Shown in pieces: positions 35,046-43,073 of a stretch of DNA of 64,000 bases. This DNA comes from Pseudomonadota bacterium (GTDB taxonomy: Bacteria; Pseudomonadota; Alphaproteobacteria; Sphingomonadales; Sphingomonadaceae). A model generated the notes under the pieces. That model searched no databases. It was not told where the DNA came from and saw only the letters and a program-made list of their open reading frames with translations. The DNA lies in NCBI GenBank assembly GCA_023390415.1, contig JAEWCW010000212.1, forward strand, positions 1 to 64,000, read 5' to 3'. Each line of letters begins with the position of its first letter. The first letter of the stretch is position 1. The position numbers and the translations under genes are program-made.

Positions 35046-37208
35046 TTACGCGCTCTTCAGAAGCTGGATCTGCCTCTTAGGCTTGTCACCCTCACGATAG
35101 GCGTAAGCGTCCTCGCCATAGCCGTAGCCATAGCCGTAGCCATAACCGAACTTCTTGGCGCTGAACTTGGTCAGAATGCCTCCAAGGATGCGCGCGTCGA
35201 CGGCCCTCAGTCGATTCACCGCATTGAGGGCGGCGGTGCGGCGGATCGAGCCCGCCTCGATCACGAACACCGTGCCTTCACAAAGCGAGGCCACCAAGGG
35301 CGAGTCCGCGAGCCCGAGCACCGGCGGTCCGTCGATGACGACATGATCGAACATCTTCGAGACCCGCTCGAGCAGCGGCTCGAACCGTCCGCCTGCCAGA
35401 AGCTCGGCAGGGTTCGGCGGAATGCGACCGGCCGACAGAAGGAAGAGACTTTCGAGCGTGGTCGGGCTGATCGCCGCCTCGACATTGTCCGAACCGGCCA
35501 GGAGGCTTGACAGTCCCTCGCCGTCCGGATCGCCGCGGAAGGTCGGCTTACGAAGATCGGAGTCTATGAGCAGCACCGACCATCCGAGCGTCGCCAGGGA
35601 ATGGGCGATCGACAGCGCCGTCGTCGATTTGCCTTCGCTTGCGCGCGTGCTGGTCACGAACAACGTCTTGGGGACGCCATGATCGGTGGCGAACTGGAGG
35701 GCCGTGCGAACCGACTGGTAGGCCTCCGAAAGCTCCGAGCGCGAATCCTGGAGCTGCTCCTGGACATCGGCACTCTTGCCGGCCGAAGGTATGACTCCGA
35801 GCGCAGCGATCCGAAGCTTGGAGGTGAGGTCCTCGGGACTCTTGATCGTGTCGTCCATCCATTCGAGCGCGAATGCCGATCCAAAGCCGAGCACCAAGCC
35901 GCCCAGCAGGCCGATGAGGATGTTCAGAGGCAAGTTAGGCTTGAACGGCGACCCCGGCACTTCGGCACGATCGACGATCGAGATGATGTTGACCCCGACA
36001 CCGCCCGCGACGCCGACTTCCTTGTAGCGCTGGAGCAGCGCGTCATAGAGGGCGCGGTTGGTATCCACCTCGCGCTGGAGGATCGTATATTGGATTGAGC
36101 GCCCACGAAGATCGAGGAGGCTCGAGCGGAGCCCGTCCACCCGCGCCTGCAATTGGCTTTCCCGGGCGCGCGCTGCTTCGACTTCGTTGCGAAGCGATGA
36201 GTTGACCGTCTGGGTCGCTTGAGCGATTTCCCGGTCGAGCGCCTCGATGCGGTTCCGCAGATTGACCATCGTCGGATAGTCCGGGCGAAAGACCCCCAGC
36301 TTTTCCTGATACTCAGACTGGAGCTGCGCCCGCTGCGAGGTCAGGGCCTGGACCGTCGGGTTGCCGATCGCCTCGGTCGTAGCACCGCCGCCCTGGGTCT
36401 GTCGGAAGCGTTCCTCGGCAGCGATCCGCTCCGTCCGCGCCCGCTGAAGCGCTTCATTGGCCTGCGTGATGGACTGCGCGTCGAGGGTCTGTTCCGACCG
36501 GCCGCCCTGCCCGCTGCCGCTGTCGATGTTGAGCGTGACGATGCCCTGTTGCTGGGCGTAGGCCACGAGCTGGCGTTCGGACTGCTCCAGTCGCGCACGG
36601 ATCGTGTTGATCCGCTGCTCAAGATAGTTGCGTGCGTAGGAATTCGCCTCGTAACGCCGCTCGAGGTTGGTGCGGATGAACACGTCGGCATAGGCGTTGG
36701 CGATCCGCGCGGCCAAAGCCGGATCCGAGTGGACGACGCGCAGCCGGATGAGGCGGCTGTCGCGAACCGGCTCGACCTCGAGCTCTCCTGCCGACTGCTC
36801 CTGAAGGTTGAGTCCGCGCTGCACGCGTTCCGAGACGCTCCGGCTCTTGATCAGGCCAATCTGGGTGTTGACGAATTCGCGGTCCTGAGGCGCCGGAGCC
36901 TGCAGTTCACCCACCTGGACGGGGCGATCCGCATCGCGATTGACCTCCACAGTCGTTTCGGCCCGGTATAGGGGCTGGATCATCAGCGAGGCGGCGATGG
37001 CGATCAGGACGCAAGCGAGGACGATCGCGGCGATCAACCACCACCATTTGGCGATGACGCGCCAGATCTCGGCGGCGCTGACCGTCGCTCGACCTGCGGG
37101 CGCTTCGCCGGCGAGGGCGAGCTCACGCAGGCCAGTCGCCGGCACGAATGATTCGTCGCGCACAAGCGCAACGGATCTTGGTGGGAAGCCCCCGCTCTGC
37201 TCGTTCAT
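35046..37208 (-). CDS. wzc: Wzc-type polysaccharide co-polymerase and tyrosine autokinase (BY-kinase)
   Basis: 720 aa. The Wzz-type first membrane helix is at about residues 55-75, a long coiled-coil periplasmic region at about 180-400 (LEQRINTIRARLEQSERQLVAYAQQ), the GNVR-like segment and second helix near 430, then the cytoplasmic kinase. Walker A is STRASEGKSTTALS near 525, Walker A' VLLIDSDLRKP near 550 and Walker B HVVIDGPPVLGLAD near 625. The C-terminal tyrosine cluster is unusual: five consecutive Tyr-Gly units, followed by AYAY. Cycling phosphorylation of this cluster controls chain length and export through Wza. It is 18 bp downstream of the wza stop. Confidence 0.9.
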   Translation of the reverse strand: MNEQSGGFPPRSVALVRDESFVPATGLRELALAGEAPAGRATVSAAEIWRVIAKWWWLIAAIVLACVLIAIAASLMIQPLYRAETTVEVNRDADRPVQVGELQAPAPQDREFVNTQIGLIKSRSVSERVQRGLNLQEQSAGELEVEPVRDSRLIRLRVVHSDPALAARIANAYADVFIRTNLERRYEANSYARNYLEQRINTIRARLEQSERQLVAYAQQQGIVTLNIDSGSGQGGRSEQTLDAQSITQANEALQRARTERIAAEERFRQTQGGGATTEAIGNPTVQALTSQRAQLQSEYQEKLGVFRPDYPTMVNLRNRIEALDREIAQATQTVNSSLRNEVEAARARESQLQARVDGLRSSLLDLRGRSIQYTILQREVDTNRALYDALLQRYKEVGVAGGVGVNIISIVDRAEVPGSPFKPNLPLNILIGLLGGLVLGFGSAFALEWMDDTIKSPEDLTSKLRIAALGVIPSAGKSADVQEQLQDSRSELSEAYQSVRTALQFATDHGVPKTLFVTSTRASEGKSTTALSIAHSLATLGWSVLLIDSDLRKPTFRGDPDGEGLSSLLAGSDNVEAAISPTTLESLFLLSAGRIPPNPAELLAGGRFEPLLERVSKMFDHVVIDGPPVLGLADSPLVASLCEGTVFVIEAGSIRRTAALNAVNRLRAVDARILGGILTKFSAKKFGYGYGYGYGYGEDAYAYREGDKPKRQIQLLKSA
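35115..35148 (-). repeat. Hexamer tandem repeat encoding the Wzc tyrosine tail
   Basis: On the plus strand GCCATA and GCCGTA alternate for five units from 35115 to 35144, with an imperfect sixth (ACCG) after; on the coding strand each unit is a Tyr-Gly pair. Two perfect 12-bp copies make it slippage-prone, and any 6-bp change keeps the frame while adding or removing one phosphorylatable tyrosine. Confidence 0.8.
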
Positions 37209-37226
37209 TGATCGTCTGTCCGAAAA

Positions 37227-37949
37227 TTAGGGAATAAGGGGCGCAAAATAGCCCAGGACCGGAAGCGTCGAAACGATCTCGCGCCAGACCGAACGGACAC
37301 GCTGCCCGTCAACCACGATGATATCGTTGCCGTAGATCGTGGGGTCCTCAGACTCCGCGCGGCGGATCGAGCGCATATCGAAGGCCGCGGCCATGCGCTG
37401 GCCGTTGATTGTCCGGAAGACGACGACGCGAGCCGGATTGGCGTCGTCGGACATGCCCCTGGCGAGCGCGACCGCCCGCATCAGGGTGGTCGTGCCGCGA
37501 ATCTCAACGACGCCGGGCTGCCGAACCGAGCCATCCACCGTGATGGTGTGCTGACTCTGCTCGGAAATGGCGACCTGGACGTTCGGCGATTGAAGGTAGC
37601 GCTGCGACAGGCGCTGCGCGATCAGGGTCGACAATTCGCTGGGCAGAAGATTCTGAACCTCGAGCTCGCCGATCAGCGGATATTGGATCTTGCCCTGAGC
37701 ATCGACCTGGAACTCGCCGGATAGCTCGGCCACCTGAAAGACGGTGATGCGCAATTTGTCGAGCGGACCGATCCGCTGCTGCGCGGGAGACGGCGACAAT
37801 GTCTCGACGTCCGGTGCAGCGAAGCCCGCCGGCTCATAAGGAACGCTTCCGCCGCGAGACGCGCAGGCAGAAAGCGTCGCGGCCAGCCCCATCACACCGA
37901 GCACCGCCAGAATTTGGCGTACAGCGCCATTGAAACGAATTCTGGTCAC
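37227..37949 (-). CDS. wza: Outer-membrane polysaccharide export lipoprotein (Wza/GumB family)
   Basis: 240 aa from GTG 37949 (VTRIRFNGAVRQILAVLG). A lipoprotein signal ends in ATLSAC with Cys29 as lipidation site. The Poly_export domain (IGPLDKLRITVFQVAELSGEFQVDAQGKIQYPLIGELEVQNLLPSELSTLI) spans about 65-140, and one SLBB domain follows (TITVDGSVRQPGVVEIRGTTTLMRAVALARG). It is shorter than E. coli Wza (about 380 aa) and fits the GumB type of sphingomonads and xanthomonads. It forms the export pore that works with the downstream Wzc. Confidence 0.88.
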   Translation of the reverse strand: MTRIRFNGAVRQILAVLGVMGLAATLSACASRGGSVPYEPAGFAAPDVETLSPSPAQQRIGPLDKLRITVFQVAELSGEFQVDAQGKIQYPLIGELEVQNLLPSELSTLIAQRLSQRYLQSPNVQVAISEQSQHTITVDGSVRQPGVVEIRGTTTLMRAVALARGMSDDANPARVVVFRTINGQRMAAAFDMRSIRRAESEDPTIYGNDIIVVDGQRVRSVWREIVSTLPVLGYFAPLIP

Positions 37950-38175
37950 GAGTGTCTCACCCCAAAAACCAATCGACCATGTACACGATAGCATCCGAGG
38001 GTCAAAGCCTCGCCGAACCGCTTCCCCTGCGTTTTCCGCATCTTGGCGCCGCCGCCTGTGCAGGTCGACGCTTGGCTGCGGCGTTTGCCACGCCCATCGA
38101 ACCCCGTCCAGACTTATCCTTGCGCATTTTGGCCGGCACACAATATCGCGACAGATCAGAGATGAGGTCGAATTC

Positions 38176-38964
38176 GTGCTGAAGCGTTTGTTCGGAGGAT
38201 CGAAGAAGGCGAAGGGCGGTCCGCCGAACCTTCGTGCCTATGCCATTGGCGACATTCACGGCCGGCTCGACCTTCTGCGCCAGCTCATTCAGCAGATCGA
38301 GGCCGACAATTCGGCGCGTCCGCCCGCCCGAACCTATCTGATCTTCCTGGGTGACCTGATCGACCGGGGCCCCGATTCCAAGGGCGTGCTGGACTTTTTG
38401 ATCTCGGAGCGGTTCGATTTCGCGACGACGATCTTCCTGAAGGGCAATCACGAGGAGTTCTTCCAGCGCGTGCTGGAGGGCGAGGAGAGCGGCGTGCTCG
38501 ACTGGCTGACCTATGGCGGCTTCGAATGCGCCGAGAGCTACGGCGTCAGCCGCGGCTCCACTCTCAATGCCACGCCCGGCGGGATCGTCCGCCGCCTGCA
38601 GGATGCGGTTCCTGCGGCCCATCGCGACTTTATCCAGAACATGGCCGACACTTTTCGCTTCGGCGACTATGTGTTCGTCCATGCAGGCATCCGGCCGGGT
38701 GTCGCGATCGAGGAGCAAAGCCCGAAGGATCTCCGCTGGATCCGCGACGGGTTCCTGGATTGCAGCAGCGATCACGGCTGCATCGTCGTCCACGGCCACA
38801 CCATCGTCGAACGCCCGGAACAGCATTCGAACCGGATCGCGCTGGATACCGGCGCCTATCGCAGCGGCGTCCTGACCGCGCTCGGCCTCGAAGGAACCGA
38901 ACGCTGGTTCATCCAGGCCGTCGCCGACGCTCATGGAAGCGGGCACGCGGCCTTGGCAATCTAA
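38176..38964 (+). CDS. Metallophosphoesterase, serine/threonine-phosphatase/ApaH-like
   Basis: 262 aa from GTG 38176, with GAGG 8 nt upstream. All metallophosphatase motifs are readable: GDIHGRLD, GDLIDRGPDS, GNHEEF, a downstream HAGIRPG and VHGHTIVERPE. The set matches the bacterial PrpA/ApaH-like group, which dephosphorylates proteins or diadenosine tetraphosphate. It is divergent from wza across 226 bp, so a role in reversing Wzc tyrosine phosphorylation is imaginable but not shown. No signal peptide, hence cytoplasmic. Confidence 0.85.
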   Translation: MLKRLFGGSKKAKGGPPNLRAYAIGDIHGRLDLLRQLIQQIEADNSARPPARTYLIFLGDLIDRGPDSKGVLDFLISERFDFATTIFLKGNHEEFFQRVLEGEESGVLDWLTYGGFECAESYGVSRGSTLNATPGGIVRRLQDAVPAAHRDFIQNMADTFRFGDYVFVHAGIRPGVAIEEQSPKDLRWIRDGFLDCSSDHGCIVVHGHTIVERPEQHSNRIALDTGAYRSGVLTALGLEGTERWFIQAVADAHGSGHAALAI

Positions 38965-39022
38965 GGCTGCACGGATAAGGCGCGCGCTTCCGCAGTTTTT
39001 TCGCCTCCGGACGCCACGCTCA

Positions 39023-40018
39023 ATGACCACGCTCGTCACCGGCGCTGCCGGATTCATCGGATTTCACGTCGCGTCCCGGCTGATGGCGCGCGGCGACCGC
39101 GTGATCGGCCTCGACAACGTCAACGATTATTACAGCACGCAGCTCAAGCGCGACCGGATCGCCGAGCTTCGCCGCGGCCACAACAGCTTCGATTTCCTCG
39201 AGGTGGATTTCGCCGACGACAGGGCGCTCGAGGCGGCGCTGGCCGGCAAGGAGTTCGACCGGATCGTCCATCTCGGCGCCCAGGCCGGCGTGCGCTATTC
39301 GATCGAAAATCCGCGGGCCTACGTCCAGTCCAACCTGGTCGGCCACCTCAATTTGATGGAGATCGCCCGCCACCGCGGCTCCTCGCACCTCGTCTACGCC
39401 TCCTCCTCCTCGGTCTATGGCGGAAACGACACTTTGCCGTTCCAAGTCGAGGACCGGGTCGATCACCCGCTCTCGCTCTACGCCGCGACCAAGAAGGCGG
39501 ACGAGCTGATGAGCGAGACCTACGCCCATCTCTACCGGCTGCCGCAGACGGGCCTACGCTTCTTCACCGTCTACGGGCCCTGGGGCCGGCCGGACATGGC
39601 GATGTGGCTATTCACCAAGGCGATCCTCGCCGGCGAGCCGATCAACGTCTTCGGCGAAGGAAACATGCGCCGGGACTTCACCTATATCGACGACATCGTC
39701 ACCGGCGTGGTCGCCGCGCTCGACAACCCGCCGCCCGACGATGGCGCGGAGAAGGCCGGCGGCAGCAAGGGGCCGCATCGCCTCTACAATATCGGCAACC
39801 ACCGCTCCGAGGAGCTGACCCGGATGATCGGCCTGATCGAGCAGGCCTGCGGGCGCGAGGCGGAGAAGGTGCTGATGCCGATGCAGGCCGGCGACGTCCG
39901 CGACACCTATGCCGACATCAGCGCCATCCAGCGCGATCTCGGCTTCCAGCCGACCACCGCGATCGACGAAGGCGTGCCGAAATTCGTCGCCTGGTACCGG
40001 GATTATCACGGCGTCTGA
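39023..40018 (+). CDS. NAD-dependent UDP-uronate 4-epimerase (LspL/CapI-like)
   Basis: 331 aa from ATG 39023. Extended SDR with TGAAGFIGFH near residue 6, SSSSVYGGN (Ser catalytic), YAATKKADE (Tyr-x3-Lys) and RFFTVYGPWGRPDMAMW. The DNVNDYYSTQLKRDRIAEL segment and the YGPWGRPDMA motif are typical of UDP-glucuronate 4-epimerases that make UDP-galacturonate. It would supply a uronic acid to the glycan made by the neighbouring locus. The TviB-type dehydrogenase 1 kb downstream could provide a uronate substrate. Confidence 0.82.
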   Translation: MTTLVTGAAGFIGFHVASRLMARGDRVIGLDNVNDYYSTQLKRDRIAELRRGHNSFDFLEVDFADDRALEAALAGKEFDRIVHLGAQAGVRYSIENPRAYVQSNLVGHLNLMEIARHRGSSHLVYASSSSVYGGNDTLPFQVEDRVDHPLSLYAATKKADELMSETYAHLYRLPQTGLRFFTVYGPWGRPDMAMWLFTKAILAGEPINVFGEGNMRRDFTYIDDIVTGVVAALDNPPPDDGAEKAGGSKGPHRLYNIGNHRSEELTRMIGLIEQACGREAEKVLMPMQAGDVRDTYADISAIQRDLGFQPTTAIDEGVPKFVAWYRDYHGV

Positions 40019-40023
40019 AGCGG

Positions 40024-40052
40024 TTGACTTGGGCGGCCCTGAAGCGCAGCTT
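40024..40052 (+). promoter_or_regulatory. Possible promoter for the phhA leader transcript
   Basis: TTGACT at 40024-40029 matches a -35 box well. Seventeen bases later CAGCTT at 40047-40052 matches a -10 box only poorly. Used as such, transcription would begin at about 40059-40061, at or just before the leader ATG, meaning the leader peptide could be read from a nearly leaderless 5' end. Low confidence because of the weak -10. Confidence 0.3.
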
Positions 40053-40060
40053 GGCATGAG

Positions 40061-40168
40061 ATGACGAACGCAGCCCATCCCTTCAGCGATTACCGCGCCT
40101 CCGGCGCGGCCGCTGCCGCTGCGCTCTACTATTACGTCTATCGCACCGCCCGGGCGGGACCGATCTGA
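40061..40168 (+). CDS. Tyrosine-rich leader peptide of the phhA attenuator
   Basis: 35 codons, ATG 40061 to TGA 40166-40168. Codons 23-27 read Tyr-Tyr-Tyr-Val-Tyr (TAC TAT TAC GTC TAT at 40127-40141), and a fifth Tyr is codon 11. The tyrosine run is followed at once by the segment that can pair with the terminator's 5' arm, and the stop codon lies just after that segment. This is the arrangement of trp, his and phe leader peptides. A hairpin CCGCGCC/GGCGCGG (40093-40109, 3-nt loop) within the leader could act as a pause site. No strong Shine-Dalgarno is visible. It is too short for ordinary gene finding. Confidence 0.65.
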   Translation: MTNAAHPFSDYRASGAAAAAALYYYVYRTARAGPI

Positions 40169-40211
40169 CGCGCTGATTTCAAGGCCTGTTCACCGATCGA
40201 ACCCCGTCCGG
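40150..40211 (+). promoter_or_regulatory. Antiterminator arm pair of the phhA attenuator
   Basis: CCGGGCGGG at 40150-40158 can pair with CCCGTCCGG (40203-40211) over 9 bp, one of them G-U. A further GATC (40162-40165) pairs with GATC at 40195-40198 across a small internal loop. The 40150-40158 segment duplicates the terminator's 3' arm (CCGGGCGGGG at 40217-40226), so both compete for the same partner. A ribosome at the leader stop covers 40150-40165 and favours the terminator; one stalled at the Tyr codons leaves it free and favours antitermination. Confidence 0.65.
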
Positions 40212-40235
40212 ACCTGCCGGGCGGGGTTTTCTTTT
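40202..40235 (+). terminator. Intrinsic terminator in the phhA leader
   Basis: A 10-bp stem CCCCGTCCGG / CCGGGCGGGG (40202-40211 with 40217-40226, one G-U) and 5-nt loop is followed by TTTTCTTTT at 40227-40235. The phhA start is only 18 nt further, with its Shine-Dalgarno in between, so phhA transcripts must pass through this element. It could alternatively end the epimerase transcript. Confidence 0.85.
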
Positions 40236-40253
40236 GCACCCGAAGGAAGCCCT

Positions 40254-41105
40254 ATGTTCACCGACTTCACGCTCGACGCCGTCGACCGCCCAGCAACCGA
40301 CTGGACGATCCCGCAACGCTGGGACCGGTTCACGCCGGAGGACCATCGGGTCTGGGACCTGCTGTTCGCGCGCCAGCAGGAGATGCTTCAGGGCCGCGCG
40401 GTCGAGGCCTTCTGGGAAGGGCTCGACGTCCTCCACCTCTCCCGCCCCGGAATCCCGGAGTTCGGCGAGCTCAACGCGCGGCTGTCCGCACGCACCGGCT
40501 GGACCGTCGTCTCGGTCCCGGGGCTCGTCCCGGACGACGTCTTCTTCCGCCATCTCGCCGAGCGGCGATTCCCGGCCGGCAACTTCATCCGCTCGGCCGA
40601 CCAGCTCGACTATCTCGAGGAGCCGGACGTTTTCCACGACGTGTTCGGCCATGTGCCGCTGCTCGCGATCCCTGCGGTCGCCGACTTCATGCAAAAGCTG
40701 GGTCAGCTCGGCCTCGAGGCGCTCGCCCGCGGCGACATGCACCGGCTCGCCCGGCTCTACTGGTACACCGTCGAGTTCGGGCTGATGCGCGAGGCCGAAG
40801 GCCTGCGCATCTTCGGGGCCGGAATCCTTTCCAGCTTGGGCGAATCGCACTATTCGATCGAGAGCGAGACGCCGCTGCGCGCGCCGTTCGAGCTCAAGCG
40901 GGTCCTGCGCACCCGCTACCGCAGCGACGCCTTCCAGGAAGGCTATTTCGTCATCGAGAGCTTCGATGCGCTGCTTCGACTGGTCGCGGAGGCGGATTTC
41001 CCGGGCCTGTGTAATGCGCTTCGGGGCGCCCCCGATCTCGTGCCCGGGGGACGGCCGCGTCAGATAGTCCAGCGCTCCACGCTGGGAAATTCGCGGCCGC
41101 GATAG
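40254..41105 (+). CDS. phhA: Phenylalanine-4-hydroxylase
   Basis: 283 aa, ATG 40254 with AAGGAAG 5 nt upstream. Typical monomeric bacterial PAH: the iron ligands are His128 and His133 in EPDVFHDVFGHVPLL, and Glu174 in YWYTVEFGL. FIRSADQLDYLEEPD and GAGILSSLGESHYSI are family segments. Using tetrahydropterin and O2 it converts Phe to Tyr. No partner genes (phhB, tyrosine aminotransferase) are adjacent. A tyrosine-rich attenuator upstream suggests that here it has a biosynthetic rather than purely catabolic role. The 3' end overlaps the convergent dehydrogenase gene by 46 bp. Confidence 0.93.
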   Translation: MFTDFTLDAVDRPATDWTIPQRWDRFTPEDHRVWDLLFARQQEMLQGRAVEAFWEGLDVLHLSRPGIPEFGELNARLSARTGWTVVSVPGLVPDDVFFRHLAERRFPAGNFIRSADQLDYLEEPDVFHDVFGHVPLLAIPAVADFMQKLGQLGLEALARGDMHRLARLYWYTVEFGLMREAEGLRIFGAGILSSLGESHYSIESETPLRAPFELKRVLRTRYRSDAFQEGYFVIESFDALLRLVAEADFPGLCNALRGAPDLVPGGRPRQIVQRSTLGNSRPR

Positions 41106-42325
41106 AGGTTCTTGAGGTCGGCAAGCAGGCCGCCCTCCGCAACCAGGCCCGTGACCTCGGCATCGGCCAAGGCCCCATATTCGGTATGCGGCACCGCCAC
41201 GAGGACAGTGTCGTAGGCACCGCCAAGAGCGCCAGATGCCAGCTCCAGCCCATATTCGTGGTGCGCCTCGGCGGGGTCGGCGAGCGGATCGTGGACGGTG
41301 ACCTCATGGCCGAGCGCCTCCAGCCGGCGGATCACGTCGATCACCCGGCTGTTGCGCAGATCGGGCACATTCTCCTTGAAGGTGAGGCCCATCACCAGCA
41401 CCGAGCCGGGAACGCCGCGCTTCGCGTGAATCTGGTCGGCGACCCACCCCCCCATGCCGTCGTTGATCGAGCGCCCCGACAGGATGACCTGGGGATCGAG
41501 CCCGAGCTGCTGGGCGCGGAAGCTGAGATAATAAGGATCGACGCCGATGCAGTGGCCGCCAACGAGGCCGGGTTGGAATTTCAGGAAGTTCCACTTGGTC
41601 CCCGCCGCCTCGAGCACGTCCCACACCGAGATGTCGAGCTTGCCGAAGATCTGGGCGATCTCGTTCATGAACGCGATGTTGATGTCGCGCTGGGCATTCT
41701 CGATCACCTTCGCGGCCTCCGCCGCCTTGATCGACGCGGCGCGGAAGACCCCGCCGGTCGTGACCGCGCCGTAGACGTCGGCGAGCAATTCGGTGACCTC
41801 GTCATTCTCGCCGGCGATCACCTTCTGGATCTTGTCGACCGTATGCTCCCGGTCCCCCGGATTGATCCGCTCCGGCGAATAGCCGAGGAAGAAGTCGCGG
41901 CCCCGCTTCAGGCCGGACACCTCCTCGAGCAGCGGCCCGCAAATCTCCTCGGTGACCCCGGGATAGACGGTGCTCTCATAGACGATGACCGGCTGAAGGG
42001 CGGGATCGAGCAGTGCGGCGACGGCGCGCGTGGCGCCGATCACGGGCTTGAGGTCCGGCTTGCACTCGGCATCGACCGGGGTGGGCACGGTGACGATGTA
42101 GAGATCGCCAGGCTCCAGCCCCTCGACGCTGTCGGTCAGGGCGAGCCGCGACTCGGCGAGCGCGTCCCGCGATATCTCGCGGGTCCGGTCGTGGCCGGCC
42201 CGAAGCTCTTCGATGCGCCCCGAATCGATGTCCAGGCCGGTCACGCGGAAGCTCTTGGCGAGCGCGACCGCCAGCGGCAGGCCCACATAGCCGAGGCCGA
42301 TCACGACGATATGGTTGGCGGTCAT
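41060..42325 (-). CDS. tviB: UDP-N-acetylhexosamine 6-dehydrogenase (TviB/WbpO type)
   Basis: 421 aa. NAD-binding IGLGYVGLPLA at residues 8-18, YESTVYPGVTEEICGPLL, GYSPERINPGDREH, the catalytic-Cys region GLVGGHCIGVDPYYL near residue 265, and LTFKENVPDLRNSRVIDV in the C-terminal domain. The GYSPERINPGD and GGHCIGVDPYYL motifs distinguish the TviB/WbpO group, which oxidises UDP-GlcNAc or UDP-GalNAc at C6, from UDP-glucose dehydrogenase. It could feed UDP-GlcNAcA to the WlbA-WbpE-WbpD series, being the only such dehydrogenase in the window. Convergent with phhA, overlapping 46 bp. Confidence 0.85.
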   Translation of the reverse strand: MTANHIVVIGLGYVGLPLAVALAKSFRVTGLDIDSGRIEELRAGHDRTREISRDALAESRLALTDSVEGLEPGDLYIVTVPTPVDAECKPDLKPVIGATRAVAALLDPALQPVIVYESTVYPGVTEEICGPLLEEVSGLKRGRDFFLGYSPERINPGDREHTVDKIQKVIAGENDEVTELLADVYGAVTTGGVFRAASIKAAEAAKVIENAQRDINIAFMNEIAQIFGKLDISVWDVLEAAGTKWNFLKFQPGLVGGHCIGVDPYYLSFRAQQLGLDPQVILSGRSINDGMGGWVADQIHAKRGVPGSVLVMGLTFKENVPDLRNSRVIDVIRRLEALGHEVTVHDPLADPAEAHHEYGLELASGALGGAYDTVLVAVPHTEYGALADAEVTGLVAEGGLLADLKNLYRGREFPSVERWTI

Positions 42326-42400
42326 GTCCTGCCCTTGGTTCGCATTGTGGATGGAGCCCCGCCCCTTTGCGCGGCTTTCAGTCGGAGGCGGGGGCGCTTG

Positions 42401-43039
42401 TCAATCCCGGCGGCCGCGGCGGGGCTCGTCTCGATCCTCCTCCTCGTCGGCGCGCTCCTCGCCGGGCTCGCGGATGATTCGGGCTGCGGGGCGGGCGGCG
42501 AGCCATTCGCGATTCGTGCGGATCAGCGAAGCGGTGAAGGCGCCCGGCCGACGGGTCAGGCGCCGCGGCAGCTCGGCGACCATCCCGATCGCCGCCGCAA
42601 CGTCCGCGATGAAGTGGACGCAATTGCGCCGGTTCAAGCTGTATGAGGGCTGGCGCTGGGTCCGGTAGCGCTCGACCGTGGCCATCACCGAATCATATTC
42701 CGCATCGGTCAGAGTCACGGCGAAATGCGCAGTCCCGTTCCTTATGTAACCGTCTCCGGCCGTATCGACCTTGCCGCGAACCGAGCCGAACAGAAGTGCG
42801 GGCGTGACATGTGTGGCCGTGAAGCCATAGTTGGTGTCGATTCTGTCGCCGCCGCGATCGGGCGTGCCGACCAGAGTGACGAATCCATGCGGGAACTGGC
42901 TGCCGAACTCGCGGGAATAGAAGGTGATCTCGACCGCGGCGAAGGCCGCCGAGTTGATCGACATCAACAAGATGGCGACCATCGGCGCCAGAGCCTTGCG
43001 CATCCATGCGGAGGCCCGAATCCCGATCGCTGTCCCCAT
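42401..43039 (-). CDS. Secreted protein with possible permuted papain-like (His...Cys) fold
   Basis: 212 aa from ATG 43039, with GAGG 6 nt upstream (ATG 43003 is an alternative). A signal peptide covers residues 13-35 (MRKALAPMVAILLMSINSAAFAA). The mature part has FPHGFVTLVG (His51) early and SLNRRNCVHFIADV (Cys140, His142) late. The order His then NC-x-HF is that of circularly permuted NlpC/P60-like and LRAT-like cysteine enzymes. The tail is Arg/Glu-rich. I do not recognise a named family; the enzymatic role (peptidase, amidase or acyltransferase) is inference from motif order only. Confidence 0.6.
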   Translation of the reverse strand: MGTAIGIRASAWMRKALAPMVAILLMSINSAAFAAVEITFYSREFGSQFPHGFVTLVGTPDRGGDRIDTNYGFTATHVTPALLFGSVRGKVDTAGDGYIRNGTAHFAVTLTDAEYDSVMATVERYRTQRQPSYSLNRRNCVHFIADVAAAIGMVAELPRRLTRRPGAFTASLIRTNREWLAARPAARIIREPGEERADEEEDRDEPRRGRRD

Positions 43040-43073
43040 CGTCGACCTCAACAGATTGAAAAGGCAAGAAAAC

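Noticed and set aside
40202..40235. Reading the hairpin before phhA as only the terminator of the upstream epimerase gene
   Set aside because: Only 18 nt separate its T-run from the phhA ATG and they contain the ribosome site, leaving no room for a separate phhA promoter; the Tyr-rich frame and the duplicated arm also need explaining. It may nevertheless end epimerase transcripts too.
40179..40850. A minus-strand 223-codon frame opposite phhA
   Set aside because: It would run antisense through the phhA terminator and coding region; phhA has all iron ligands and a ribosome site.
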